From NCBI RefSeq assembly GCF_022163125.1, contig NZ_CP091881.1:558001-622000 (forward strand): a DNA stretch of 64,000 nucleotides. The letters run 5' to 3'. This document shows, one piece after another, positions 36,285-45,759 of the stretch (its first letter is position 1; each line of letters begins with the position of its first letter). This DNA is from Paenibacillus sp. HWE-109 (GTDB taxonomy: Bacteria > Bacillota > Bacilli > Paenibacillales > NBRC-103111). The translations under genes were made by a program, and so were the position numbers. Below the pieces are notes generated by a model that saw only the letters and a list, made by a program, of their open reading frames with translations, did not search any database and was not told the origin of the DNA.

Positions 36285-37052
36285 ATGGATAAGGATTTAT
36301 TGAAACAGCTCACTCTTTGGCATAACAAGAGCCAGTATGAGAAAATCATTAACAAAATTATGGATATACCCGAGGCAGACAGGGACTATGACTTAGTTTG
36401 CCATTTGGCAAGAGCATTGAATAATCAAGAAAATTATAATGAAGCTATCAAATATTTTTTATCTGTGCAAGAGCAAGGCGAGCACGACCCTCTTTGGCAT
36501 TTCCGAATAGGATATGCTTATTATTACCTTGAACAGTATAAGGAAGCGATCGTTTCTTTTGAACAAGTTGTAGCACTTGATCCTGAAGATTCACATGGCA
36601 GGACGTTTTTAGAAATGAGCCGCAACGCCGCTGCTAGAGCAGGAAATGAAACCATCCATATAGTAAACGTTGAAAAGGGGATGAGGATTGGGACTGACCC
36701 CCGGTTGTTAGATGTTGAAGAAAAAATACACCCGTTTGGGCTAGTTGCGCATAATAATGGAAGCATATCAATGATTTTAGGTGTTGGCAAATATAAGCAT
36801 GAAATTTTTCAAACACGAGCCGAAGAAGGATTTGAGGGCAATGGCTATGATTGGGGTTCATTAGCAGCCGTGTTTCTTGAAGAAAAAATGCCTCACTTAG
36901 TTGATATCATACGATTTGACCCGGAAGCCGATACGTTCTGCATTTATACAGACAATAAAGAAGCCATACTTAGTTTTGCAATCGCCTTTAAGGAAGCATG
37001 TGAAGATGACTCATTAATAAAAGACCTATTTTCACGAGCTGAATTAGATTGA
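36285..37052 (+). CDS. TPR protein with Imm51-type immunity domain (paralogue 1)
   Basis: A 255-residue cytoplasmic protein. Residues about 1-110 form TPR helices (LWHFRIGYAYYYLEQYKEAIVSFEQVVALDPED); the C-terminal ~110 residues match the Imm51 family of polymorphic-toxin immunity proteins (SISMILGVGKYKHEIFQTRAEEGFEGNGYDWGSLAAVF). It would neutralise a matching toxin by direct binding. ATG 36285 follows GAGGAG. A second copy at 39792 shares the same architecture, and no toxin gene is nearby, marking it as an orphan immunity gene. Confidence 0.82.
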   Translation: MDKDLLKQLTLWHNKSQYEKIINKIMDIPEADRDYDLVCHLARALNNQENYNEAIKYFLSVQEQGEHDPLWHFRIGYAYYYLEQYKEAIVSFEQVVALDPEDSHGRTFLEMSRNAAARAGNETIHIVNVEKGMRIGTDPRLLDVEEKIHPFGLVAHNNGSISMILGVGKYKHEIFQTRAEEGFEGNGYDWGSLAAVFLEEKMPHLVDIIRFDPEADTFCIYTDNKEAILSFAIAFKEACEDDSLIKDLFSRAELD

Positions 37053-37145
37053 TTGGAAATATCAAGGTACAACAGTATCCTCTGTTGCATCGAAATGACA
37101 TTAACCGATCCAATACTCCTTAATTGTAGCGAGTTTTTTTATTAT

Positions 37146-37189
37146 CGGATCAAGTTTGCGTCATTTCCCAACGACACAAACTTGATCCG
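37146..37189 (+). terminator. Perfect 13-bp inverted repeat, probable terminator
   Basis: CGGATCAAGTTTG and CAAACTTGATCCG are 18 bp apart, about 95 bp after the TPR-Imm51 stop; ATTCTTGTTTT follows. The T tail is imperfect. Confidence 0.6.
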
Positions 37190-37230
37190 ATTCTTGTTTT
37201 GCGACACCGTATATTTTGATTATCTCACAC

Positions 37231-37512
37231 ATGCTCGTGTATTTGGAAGGATATTCATCTCGTACAGAATTGATGGTTGTGAAAAAGGAAATCGATAATG
37301 GTGGGAGAGAGCTTACATGGTATGCAAGAGTGTGCAGAGGAAATTTATATAATGGGGGTAAGGTGGGCAAAAAGAGCAAAAAAAATTCAATTAGTAAAAT
37401 TGATATTTTCTTAGGTGACATTAAAGGCTTTAAGTATCCCCAATATATAATCCAAATTAATGATATAAGTTTGAGTGATTATTTGAATCTTCACACCAAA
37501 AGTATTTTCTAA
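37231..37512 (+). CDS. Small hypothetical protein, doubtful
   Basis: Ninety-three codons (MLVYLEGYSSRTELMVVKKE to LNLHTKSIF) with protein-like composition but no ribosome site. It may be a remnant of a longer gene in the immunity island. No family recognised. Confidence 0.35.
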   Translation: MLVYLEGYSSRTELMVVKKEIDNGGRELTWYARVCRGNLYNGGKVGKKSKKNSISKIDIFLGDIKGFKYPQYIIQINDISLSDYLNLHTKSIF

Positions 37513-37543
37513 ACACAAAGCAAAAACAGATACTTCGTCAATC

Positions 37544-37588
37544 GGGTACAGCCGAGGTATACACGTATCTCGACTGTACCCCTCCTTT
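37544..37588 (+). terminator. Hairpin terminator
   Basis: GGGTACAGCCGAG and CTCGACTGTACCC form a near-perfect stem, followed by CTCCTTTTG. Confidence 0.65.
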
Positions 37589-37647
37589 TGACTGAAAGAT
37601 TGTTCAAAAGAAGTCACGATTCTATGCAATATAGGAGGTAATCTTTC

Positions 37648-38076
37648 TTGGACAAAATCAAGTTAGTAATAAAAAAAGACGACGAAGCAGAGTTTGTTGA
37701 TATTTACATAAATGAGAAAAGATTAGTTGAAATACTCAGGGAAATTGAACTGGAATATGATGCTAAAATAGCAGGAGAATATAGAGGGCTTCCACAAAGT
37801 GTAGTGTTTTTTCCATCTAGACATTTCCTTGACGAACCAGACAAATGGTATCACTATGATGAGAAAGTTTCTATATTAGAATGTGTTTGTGGAAGTCCAG
37901 GTTGTTGGGATTTTAATGTAAGGATAACTATTGAGGATGATAAAGTCATCTGGAGTGAATTTGAACAACCTCATAGAAGTGTTGATTCGGCTGGTGGGTA
38001 CTGGAAATATGATGAAATAAAACCTATTGTGTTCGACAGGAAGCAATATGTAGCTGAACTAAGTAAGATGTCTTAA
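37648..38076 (+). CDS. Conserved hypothetical protein, probable orphan immunity protein
   Basis: A 142-residue acidic protein with TTG start after AGGAGG. Centre and end carry CVCGSPGCWDFNVRI and WSEFEQPHRS. I recall this pattern from unnamed Firmicute proteins that start with an IVKKKD-like strand and occur singly or in immunity clusters; the paired cysteines may bind a metal. No name or tested function is known to me. Confidence 0.65.
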   Translation: MDKIKLVIKKDDEAEFVDIYINEKRLVEILREIELEYDAKIAGEYRGLPQSVVFFPSRHFLDEPDKWYHYDEKVSILECVCGSPGCWDFNVRITIEDDKVIWSEFEQPHRSVDSAGGYWKYDEIKPIVFDRKQYVAELSKMS

Positions 38077-38214
38077 TGCTTTTCGGTAAGGATGACTATA
38101 CCGCATATCAATTGGAATGGGAAAAGAGTTCGAAGATATTTCAAGTGAATTTTATGAGAAACGTGAAAGATTAATTCGGAAAGTGATATAAATATTTCTC
38201 GAAAACGAATTGAT

Positions 38215-38597
38215 TTGTGGCTGATGAACAGGATGGATGGGAACTTTTCTTTTTTTGACCATAGCCTGACTCAGCCGAAAGTGACAGCGCTATTCATCGA
38301 TTTTTTGCAGTTTTTGCAGTTAGCTGACTTGATTCATCAATACGAAGAGTTGATTGATCAGGTAAAAGATTTTGAAGAAAGCGACTTGCCCGGACAGTTG
38401 GGATCATGTCACAGGATGTTGCATCCGGATTTGCTGGAGCAGTATCCTTTCACTTCGAAGATATCTATATTATGCCCTCCCCTGAAGACGACAGGCTACT
38501 GGCTTATCGCAGTTCCGCCCTAATAGGCCCTAAGTCTGTTGTATTTTTCCAAGATACTCTCTACACTATTCATAAGACATGGGGCGGGAGAGGATAA
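38215..38597 (+). pseudogene. Frameshifted hypothetical gene in the immunity island
   Basis: The N-terminal frame (MDGNFSFFDHSLTQPKV..DFEESDLPGQLG) gives way near 38,400 to another frame that continues sensibly (FAGAVSFHFEDIYIMPSPEDD..IGPKSVVFFQDTLYTI) and stops at 38597. Together they would form one protein of about 125 residues. Family not recognised. The 140 bp before it contain only short relic-like codons. Confidence 0.5.
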
Positions 38598-38600
38598 TTG

Positions 38601-39680
38601 ATGATCACACTGAAAGATATAGGGAAGTTTGCAGAGCTTCCGGAAATTGCGATGCATATTTACGAAGGAAATATGTCCGCTTTGGAGACTTCAATTGCGG
38701 CAGGATGGAGTATTGAAGAGGGCATCGTACTTAGCCAATATACGACGTTAAGTCCGCTGGATCTGGCTCTTATATCGGAGAGATTGGATGTTGTACAGCT
38801 GCTGGTGGAGCATGGCGTCAATCTGAATGTCTCAAATAATCCTGCTTTTTTGCTGGCAGTTCGCTATTGCAAGGAAGACATCGTTCGCTATGTCGCAGCG
38901 CAAGGCGCTAAGCTGGACAAGCTCAATCAAGTCCGGTCAGGCGCATATTCACAGGCCTATTATGGCAACAAAAAGAATATCTCGTTCATCCATGAGCTAG
39001 GATTGGACATTAAGCAGCATGCCGGCGCTGTATTGCGCACAGCCGTCTCGGACCATGACCGTGAGACCGTCACTTATTTACTTGATAATGGTGTGAATAT
39101 TAATTATAACGAATCTGATATGGTCTATCCTTATCAAGCAACCCCGTTAACGGTTGCAGCGCGTAGGGGCAATCTGGCTATGGTCAAATACTTGGTTGAA
39201 CGCGGTGCTGACGTTACCTTGGCGGAAAAAGACGGCGAGCGGCCGTATACGATTGCGGTCAGCAATAAGCATACGGAGCTGGCTGACTATTTGAAATCGC
39301 TGGAGCCAGCTGAATTTCATAATGTAGAGAACAAAAAGTATGAGCTGCGAAAATATAAATTGACTGATGAATTAGTCAGCTTCCTGTCCGGAGACAGGCT
39401 GCACCTTGAGCTCACGCCGAATCAATACGAAATCGCGTATATCGATTTCTTCACATTGACCGATACAATTGAGATGAAGGTCGGCCAGCAAAAGCTGCTG
39501 CGTCTGTCAGCCGCTATCGATAATTACTCCCATCTGAGCCTAGTGTGGAATCCGAAGAAAAAAGGTCGAATAGGCTGTTATGACGTGGAACATAAGGAGT
39601 ATGCTGACTTTTGCAGCTTTGCGGAGTTTATGGCGCAGCCTGAAATGTACCTTATCAAGTTTATGGAAGGCGAATTGTAA
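38601..39680 (+). CDS. Ankyrin repeat protein
   Basis: A 359-residue soluble protein. Ankyrin repeats occupy about residues 15-235 (SPLDLALISERLDVVQLLVEHGVNLNV; TPLTVAARRGNLAMVKYLVERGADVTLAEKDG). The last ~110 residues form a separate unnamed domain (DRLHLELTPNQYEIAYIDFFTLTDTIEM). ATG 38601 has GGGAGAGG upstream. In this setting it may be an immunity or toxin-binding protein; ankyrin proteins are common in such arrays. Confidence 0.8.
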   Translation: MITLKDIGKFAELPEIAMHIYEGNMSALETSIAAGWSIEEGIVLSQYTTLSPLDLALISERLDVVQLLVEHGVNLNVSNNPAFLLAVRYCKEDIVRYVAAQGAKLDKLNQVRSGAYSQAYYGNKKNISFIHELGLDIKQHAGAVLRTAVSDHDRETVTYLLDNGVNINYNESDMVYPYQATPLTVAARRGNLAMVKYLVERGADVTLAEKDGERPYTIAVSNKHTELADYLKSLEPAEFHNVENKKYELRKYKLTDELVSFLSGDRLHLELTPNQYEIAYIDFFTLTDTIEMKVGQQKLLRLSAAIDNYSHLSLVWNPKKKGRIGCYDVEHKEYADFCSFAEFMAQPEMYLIKFMEGEL

Positions 39681-39791
39681 ATGAAGAACCGCTATCTGTT
39701 ACGCCCGTAGAGGAGGACAGCAGCGGTCTTTTCGCATTCATGGTAATTAATAATCATCAGCCTCAAACCCATAACGAGAAGAGGTAGAATA

Positions 39792-40541
39792 ATGGAAAAA
39801 TCCCTTTTAGACCAGCTAAACCTCTGGCATCGAGATAAAGAATATGAAAAAATTATAGCTGCAATTTTGGAAATATCTGAACAAGAAAGAGATTATGATG
39901 CAGTCGGTCATTTGGCAAGAGCGATGAATAATCTGGAACGTTACGAAGAAGCGGTGCAGCAGCTTTTGACGATTGATATGCAAGGTGAGAACGACCCTCT
40001 TTGGCATTTCCGTTTGGGTTATTCCTATTATTACCTGTCGCAGTATGAGGAAGCAGTAAGAGAGTTTGAAATCGCGAATAAACTTGACCCCGAGGATAAA
40101 AGTGCGTTGATGTTTTTAGATTGGAGCCTTAATAGTATCGGAAAGCAAAAGAAACGTAATCATAAGAAGTCGAAGACCGTTCAGACAGCGAGCGAACAGA
40201 ATTTTGCAGAGAGGATGAAACCTTTTCGGTTAGTAGAGCATGATAGCGGAAATATATCCATGATTTTGGATGTCGGTACATATAAAGATGAAGTTTTTCA
40301 AACAAGGGCAGACGAGGGTTTTGAAGGCGGCGGTTACGATTGGGGTTCTGTGGCTGCAGTTTTCCTTGAGGAAAGAATGCCTCATCTAGCGGATGTCGTG
40401 CAATTTGACCCGGAAGCCTCTATGTTCTGCGTTTATTCCGACAATAGAGAGGCTTTGCAAAAATTTGCGATTGAATTTAAGGATGCTTGCGAGGACGATG
40501 TCGTATTTAGGGATTTATTCTCCCGCGCTGAATTGGATTGA
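39792..40541 (+). CDS. TPR protein with Imm51-type immunity domain (paralogue 2)
   Basis: A 249-residue paralogue of the protein at 36285: TPR helices (DPLWHFRLGYSYYYLSQYEEAVREFEIANKLDPED), a basic linker (KQKKRNHKKSKT), then Imm51 (NISMILDVGTYKDEVFQTRADEGFEGGGYDWGSVAAVF). The C-terminal domains are highly alike while the linkers differ, suggesting duplication and divergence towards different toxin variants. No cognate toxin is adjacent. Confidence 0.82.
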   Translation: MEKSLLDQLNLWHRDKEYEKIIAAILEISEQERDYDAVGHLARAMNNLERYEEAVQQLLTIDMQGENDPLWHFRLGYSYYYLSQYEEAVREFEIANKLDPEDKSALMFLDWSLNSIGKQKKRNHKKSKTVQTASEQNFAERMKPFRLVEHDSGNISMILDVGTYKDEVFQTRADEGFEGGGYDWGSVAAVFLEERMPHLADVVQFDPEASMFCVYSDNREALQKFAIEFKDACEDDVVFRDLFSRAELD

Positions 40542-40601
40542 TCAATATGCAGTCGTCTATTGCGGAATCGGAGGCGGCCATTTAACGCATTATGCTATTA
40601 G

Positions 40602-40862
40602 ACTGATAGTAATTTTGATTTTATCAACCATTTATACTTTGATGATGAAATAGGACCTCATTCCAAGACATCTCATCCTAATTTTGTTAAACATTTTACA
40701 GACGATTTTTATTATGACTACGGCTGGGAAGAGGCGCCTTTCGGCAGTGATGAAGGCTCGGATACATTGGCGGAATTAACTGAAAATCTGCGAAAGAAAA
40801 GTCAATTGATTTTTGCTGAATTCCCTATATTTATTATTGAAAAGGTTTGGGGGTGTGTGTAA
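40602..40862 (+). pseudogene. Startless gene remnant
   Basis: Eighty-odd codons are open without a start: SNFDFINHLYFDDEIGP to FAEFPIFIIEKVWGCV, then stop. The text is protein-like. It follows the second TPR-Imm51 gene by 60 bp and looks like the C-terminal part of another small island gene. Family not recognised. Confidence 0.45.
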
Positions 40863-40909
40863 ATTTATGTTAAAAAAGTGCAAATATTTCATTTCGGAGG
40901 AGATTATTT

Positions 40910-41645
40910 ATGTTTTCAATGACGTCAAAGAAAATAAGTTCAACTAGATTTGAAGTTACCATTGCAACTTGTCGAGCATTATTTGATTCAAGTTTTTCGA
41001 AAAGAGATATCTCAACCAGATTTTATATCAGGGGAAGCACCACCCATATTAACAGACTATGAACAAAAAATTGAAACAATTACTGTGTATATACTGATTT
41101 TCAAAGACTCTATTGATCCGAAAAAAAACAGTAAATTTAGTAATGCCTCTGTTTATGGTAGCTTGGGGCACCTAGGTTTTTTTATGGTTGATCTTGATTT
41201 GTTTAGTGAATTTATCAGAAGTGAAGTTGGTGACGGGGTAGTCAATCTTGTGGAGTTATTTACAAGAACTGATCTGGTTGAAAAATGTTTTGAAGAGGGG
41301 CTATTGATAATCACTTGGGGGATAAAGCCATGGCACTATTATATTCAGGCAATGAATAATTCAATTATATTCGATGAATGTACTGTAAGTGGAACTTACA
41401 AAATTAAAAATAAGATCAAAAAGGTATCTGTTATTCCAGGGAATGAATTGCTTGCATGGCCGAAGTGTCTTGAAAAAGAATGGCCTACAATTTGTTTAGA
41501 GGGGGACGGTGAAAGAATTGTTTTATCACTATGTACTTATTCTGGAAATCTTGGAAATGAAATAATTCCTTTGTATATACTTCATAGAAGTGAAGAACAT
41601 GTAGAAAATATTGAACCTATTATTAACTACAATTTTCTCGATTAA
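40910..41645 (+). pseudogene. Hypothetical protein with frameshift after its start
   Basis: ATG 40910 has a strong GGAGGAG site, but its frame ends after 51 codons. The long frame (LKLPLQLVEHYLIQVFRKEISQPDF, ending at 41645, ~235 residues) is open only from about 40938 and has no ribosome site, only a TTG at 40950. A one-base indel in AAGAAAATAAG (about 40928-40938) would join them. The body is unrecognised, with hydrophobic and aromatic stretches typical of immunity proteins (GIKPWHYYIQAMNN). Confidence 0.55.
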
Positions 41646-41749
41646 TACCAGTAGCGTTGCATTAGAACCTGAATGGTTGGCTTTTCAAGGCCTATCAGCT
41701 TCAAATGAAAAGTTATCATTAGCGTGAAGACAAAAGAGTAGGGGTGAGT

Positions 41750-42850
41750 ATGTTGAGAAAACAGATACTGGATCAATGCCAAGAATGCGGAGAATCTATT
41801 GTTTTTAAAGGAATCTGTTATCGCTGTCGAAATAAGAATCAGCGGGAAGCCTACCAGGCTATGAGCAGAGAAGAAGTGGAGAAAATGGTTGAATCGATCA
41901 TCTCGAATATTGAAACGATCGGGAAGTGGGATCAAGTCTATCAAGACTTCAATGGGTTGCTTTGTTATCACGACATCAACACTGCGCGAATTGCACAAGC
42001 AGCGCTCGACAAGGGGATCTTCTTTCCAGCTAAGATCTATCGAAATGCTTCGCCCAAGGTACGGGATCAGCTGCTTACGCGTCTTTTTGATCCTGCATGT
42101 GATGAAGCAAGTCATTTACTGCTCTGCCTCGCCCTGCAAGGCGATGAAGTCGTTCAGGAAGCATTCCTGAAGCTGGAGAGAAATCCACTGCCCTGGCGCA
42201 GCAAGCTGTATGTGAATCCGTCCGTCTATGCCCATCATGGTGGCTGGCATTTTGATGAACGGGGGAATCGCAGCTCATTGTGCTTCGAGCGATGCTACAC
42301 GATGTTGCCAGGAGATGGCGTCGATCAGGCAGCGAAAGTGGGTCAATTATTGGAGCAGCACTGTCCGCATTGCGGTTGTCAGTTGATCGATGTCCTGCGG
42401 CTGGACGGACTTGATGAGCGATTTTCTTTTCTGGAGGTTGATGGAGTGCTAGCCATTCCCATCTGCCCGAATTGCATCACATTCACGGAAGAAACGTTCG
42501 TGTGCTATGACGAAAATGGTCGTAGTGAGATCATTCCTTATGAGCCACCCTTAACGAAAAATTACTGTTCGGAAGATGAGCTTCAGGAGATGAGCCGGAA
42601 TCAGCTCACACTTAGTACCGAGGCGGTACCGAAGCATTACGCTAGCGGTGGTGATGAGGTCATCACAATCGGAGGCTGGCCGGATTGGGTGCAGGACGCA
42701 CAATTCGCAACATGCTCGGACTGTGGTCAAACCATGAAATTTCTCGCTGCGCTTCCATGGAACGTATTGATGGATTGCTCTGAAGGTACGTTGTATATCG
42801 AGATTTGTACGGATTGTCGCACGCTATGCCTGTTCCATCAACAGACATAA
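41750..42850 (+). CDS. Cysteine-rich hypothetical protein with multiple CxxC motifs
   Basis: A 366-residue soluble protein with four or five zinc-ribbon-like pairs: CQECGE..CYRC near the start, CPHCGC and CPNC in the middle, CSDC and CTDC near the end. The segment GGWPDWVQDAQFATCSDCGQTMKFL recalls DUF1963/YwqG-type proteins, though the assignment is uncertain. The first third is helical (HEAT-like DQLLTRLFDPACDEASHLLLCLAL). ATG 41750 follows AGGGGTG. It sits in the immunity-like run and may belong to it. Confidence 0.65.
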   Translation: MLRKQILDQCQECGESIVFKGICYRCRNKNQREAYQAMSREEVEKMVESIISNIETIGKWDQVYQDFNGLLCYHDINTARIAQAALDKGIFFPAKIYRNASPKVRDQLLTRLFDPACDEASHLLLCLALQGDEVVQEAFLKLERNPLPWRSKLYVNPSVYAHHGGWHFDERGNRSSLCFERCYTMLPGDGVDQAAKVGQLLEQHCPHCGCQLIDVLRLDGLDERFSFLEVDGVLAIPICPNCITFTEETFVCYDENGRSEIIPYEPPLTKNYCSEDELQEMSRNQLTLSTEAVPKHYASGGDEVITIGGWPDWVQDAQFATCSDCGQTMKFLAALPWNVLMDCSEGTLYIEICTDCRTLCLFHQQT

Positions 42851-42974
42851 GGGGACTTTGGGGTGAGTCAGAATTATATGACGGAATACACGTGGCTATC
42901 CAAAGAGTTTCGGGCAAGCAGCCATACTGCCTTAAGTAGTGATTATGATGGGTAAAATCGGAAGGGGCGAAAAG

Positions 42975-43430
42975 GTGAACAATAAATTAATAGATAATTT
43001 AGAGCTGTTGACAGAAGCCTACGCACGGACCGACCGAACACCGGAATCGGAGGAAGCCATCCTTGCTTTTGAGGAGAAATACGATTGCCGAGTGCCCCCA
43101 AACTATCGCTGGCTCCTCCTCCATTTTGGCTCCTGCCATTTTCTCGATCCATGGATAGATTCGATCCATGATTTGGATTGGGCTTATCCCTCTTTTGTGG
43201 AAAACTACAAGGAGTATGAGCGGGCGTACGAGCTAGCTCCCCGCCGCCTTTTTCCGGTTGGCGGTATGGGAGATGGCAGTACGGTTGTGGAAGATTTGGA
43301 GACAGGTCAGTTGTTGATTTTACTTCACGACAGCGCCGAGGATGATCCTTTTGAGGAATTGGCGGGCAGTTTTGACGAGTTGATTTTGGAACAGATCAGC
43401 ATGGTCAACCGTATTGAAGAGTTGAAATGA
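42975..43430 (+). CDS. SMI1/KNR4 (SUKH) family immunity protein
   Basis: A 151-residue protein with the SUKH signature: an early helix ILAFEEKYDCRVPPNYRWLLLHFGSC, then FPVGGMGDGSTVVEDLETGQLLILLHDS and FDELI near the end. SUKH proteins are the most widespread immunity superfamily for bacterial polymorphic toxins and CDI-like systems. GTG 42975 follows AAGGGGCG. No cognate toxin is adjacent. Confidence 0.85.
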   Translation: MNNKLIDNLELLTEAYARTDRTPESEEAILAFEEKYDCRVPPNYRWLLLHFGSCHFLDPWIDSIHDLDWAYPSFVENYKEYERAYELAPRRLFPVGGMGDGSTVVEDLETGQLLILLHDSAEDDPFEELAGSFDELILEQISMVNRIEELK

Positions 43431-43482
43431 ATCGGATTTGATAGGGAAAATGCTAAACGAATAAATCGACGAGGTGAGCGAG

Positions 43483-44019
43483 ATGAAACAAGTGGATCAG
43501 CAAGATAGGGAATTTCTATTCCAAGGAAGTGTTGAGGATGTTGATGTATTTTTGAAAAGGCATCCGAGTGTGTTCAGTAACAATGATCGAATTGACTTCT
43601 TGCAGGCAGCAAGGGAAGAGGAGTTGTTGTCGGTACGAGCTAATCTATTTTCCTGGGTGTACGGGGTGATTGTGGATTGGCGGGAAGAAGATTGTGAGAT
43701 CATCCGATTATTTGGTGAATTTTTACCTGGAGAAGTGATCGTGGAAGAGACAGATGAAGGACTGACGATGTCATTCGCAGGTGAGATCTATTCGATTCCT
43801 CTGACCTTTTCGCCTAACGATCGTTATATTACGATTCGAGGCATTGCGAATATCATTCAAAAGGAGTTTGAGATTCGGTTGTTTCGGGATTCCTATTTCT
43901 CAGATACTCATGTGTTTGTGCTCATGTCGTGTGCTCAATGGCAGGAACTTGAGCGCAGCCATACTGCCGAGGTAGAGAAGATCTTTCAAAAAATTACGCC
44001 AGAACTCGATTTCCCTTGA
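43483..44019 (+). CDS. Hypothetical protein, immunity-island member
   Basis: A 178-residue soluble protein starting MKQVDQQDREFLFQGSVEDVD after GAGGTG. It has an N-terminal helical part and a C-terminal alpha/beta part ending VFVLMSCAQWQELERSH..ITPELDFP. Such endings occur in unnamed Firmicute proteins clustered with SUKH genes, but I cannot name the family. Confidence 0.6.
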   Translation: MKQVDQQDREFLFQGSVEDVDVFLKRHPSVFSNNDRIDFLQAAREEELLSVRANLFSWVYGVIVDWREEDCEIIRLFGEFLPGEVIVEETDEGLTMSFAGEIYSIPLTFSPNDRYITIRGIANIIQKEFEIRLFRDSYFSDTHVFVLMSCAQWQELERSHTAEVEKIFQKITPELDFP

Positions 44020-44145
44020 GGGAGAAACACAAGGAGTTTTCCAACATGGGAGAAAGATGGAAAAAGCAAGTTAGATGCGGAACTGCACGAGAAGACAAGA
44101 GAAGCGTTGGCTGGTGGGCAGAATCAATATGCCGAACATATTTAA
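44020..44145 (+). pseudogene. Possible toxin C-terminal remnant
   Basis: A startless open stretch reads SFPTWEKDGKSKLDAELHEKT then REALAGGQNQYAEHI and stops at 44143-44145. The pattern (GKSKLD.ELH followed by a GG and a final HI) looks like the tail of a polymorphic-toxin domain. It directly follows an immunity-like gene. The identification is an impression, not a match to a named domain. Confidence 0.35.
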
Positions 44146-44199
44146 AGTTTTTCCGAAAATTGTAAACCCTAAGAACAAAAAAATTGAAAGGATAAAGTT

Positions 44200-44406
44200 A
44201 TGAACAGCTTAATAATGAAACATTGGACTGCTGAACAACGTGAGTTGCCTGGAATTAATTGCATTTCTTTTCCAAATGGCAACATAATCATTTTAAATGT
44301 CGCGACAACTTACAATCCTAACAACAAAGAGCGCAAAATTCACTGTTCTCCCCAGTGTGATACAACTATAGAGAGTATTGAAAAATATGACGCCGATACG
44401 GGTTGA
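44200..44406 (+). CDS. Small hypothetical protein, cut at its 3' end by IS110 copy 3
   Basis: Sixty-eight codons after an AAAGGAT site: MNSLIMKHWTAEQRELPGIN, then ISFPNGNIIILNVATTY. The reading frame runs into the left end of IS110 copy 3 and stops there, so the original protein was probably longer. Not recognised. Confidence 0.45.
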   Translation: MNSLIMKHWTAEQRELPGINCISFPNGNIIILNVATTYNPNNKERKIHCSPQCDTTIESIEKYDADTG

Positions 44407-44437
44407 AACCCAAAACCATCAAGGAGGCGCTCTTATT

Positions 44438-45723
44438 ATGAAGTTTAAGCAATTAGATGAACAAAATCAACGGATAGAACGAATAACTCCATCTCACTTA
44501 GTTATAGGCATCGACATGGCGAAGGATGCCCATGTTGCACAAGCAACAAACTTTCGCGGAATTGTTCTTTCAAAACGCCATCTTTCCTTTACCAACAACA
44601 AGGATGGGTTTGAAAGGTTTGGCCGTTGGGGTAGTGAGTTGCAGCAGAAACACCGATTGAACAACATAATTATTGGAATGGAACCGACGGGGCACTACTG
44701 GTTTAATCTAGCGAATTGGTTGGTAGAACAGAGGTTAAGCGTTGTTCTAGTGAACCCTGTTACGACGAAGAGAAATAAGGAGAACAGAGATAATTCTCCT
44801 TCCAAAAATGATCCGAAGGACGCATTTGTCATCGCGGATGTTGTCAGTCGGGGCTATTACTCTGAATACATGAAGCAATCGCATTTTTTTCTGAGGCTGC
44901 GCGTTATCATGAGCGATCGAGAGTTTTTGGTGGCGAATAGCATACGGCTTCAGAACCGAATCATTCGCTGGCTGGATATCCGTTTCCCCGAATTCTCTTC
45001 AGTTTTTTCGGATTGGACCTGCAAGCGAACCATGGCGACGCTTTATGAATTCCCTGTTCCAGCAGACTTACATGGGATGACTACAGCAGAAATCATAACA
45101 AGCTGGAGAAAGCACATGAAACGAGCAGGTGGAACCACAGGGCTAGAGAAGGCTGCACAGCTCATTGCTTCTGCAGCTAGAAGTATAGGAGAAACGACAG
45201 CTACCCACGAAGCCAAACAAGATTTACGCCGACTACTCGATGAGTATTGTCGCATTGTTGAGATTCTAGAGATGATTGAACAAGAAATCCTGTTGTGCTC
45301 CTGAATAAGATACCTTTGGCTCATCAACTTCGCTCCATTCAAGGTCTTGGACCCATATTCATTGCGGCTATCCTTTCGGGTGCAGGTGATCTAAGTCTGT
45401 ATTCTCATGGGAGACAACTTCTGAGAAGAGCAGGTATGAACCTAGCCGAGAGTATGTCGGGTAAACGGAAAGGGCAGATCGTACTCTCAAAACGGGGAGA
45501 TGCAACTCTGCGAAAGTATTTGTGTTTAGCTACATTACGTCTTATTGGAAACAATCCATTGTTTCGGAAATGGCATGAACATAACGTACAAGTAAGGCAT
45601 ATGAAAAAGTACCGTTCCTTGTTTAAATTAGTTGGTAAACTAGCACGTATTCTGGTTGGTCTAGCTCAACGAGGAGAGTCTTTTTCTCCAGACAAAGCCG
45701 TTATTTATGAGTGTGTAGCTTAA
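44438..45723 (+). pseudogene. IS110 recombinase, copy 3, frameshifted in the middle
   Basis: The first part (MKFKQLDEQNQ, VIGIDMAKDAHVAQATNF, GMEPTGHYWFNL, SKNDPKDAFVIADV) runs to 45304. The second part (LNKIPLAHQLRSIQGLGPIF to AVIYECVA, with the conserved SGKRKGQIVLSKRGDATLRKYL) is in another frame from about 45,290. A single indel near 45,290-45,300 separates them. All functional motifs are otherwise present, so inactivation looks recent unless the shift is programmed. Confidence 0.85.
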
Positions 45724-45759
45724 AGTAAATCTATATTAGTATCTATTATTACGTATAGG

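Noticed and set aside
37053..37298. 81-codon frame after the first TPR-Imm51 gene
   Set aside because: It starts directly at the preceding stop without a ribosome site and runs through a perfect hairpin, so it is unlikely to be coding.
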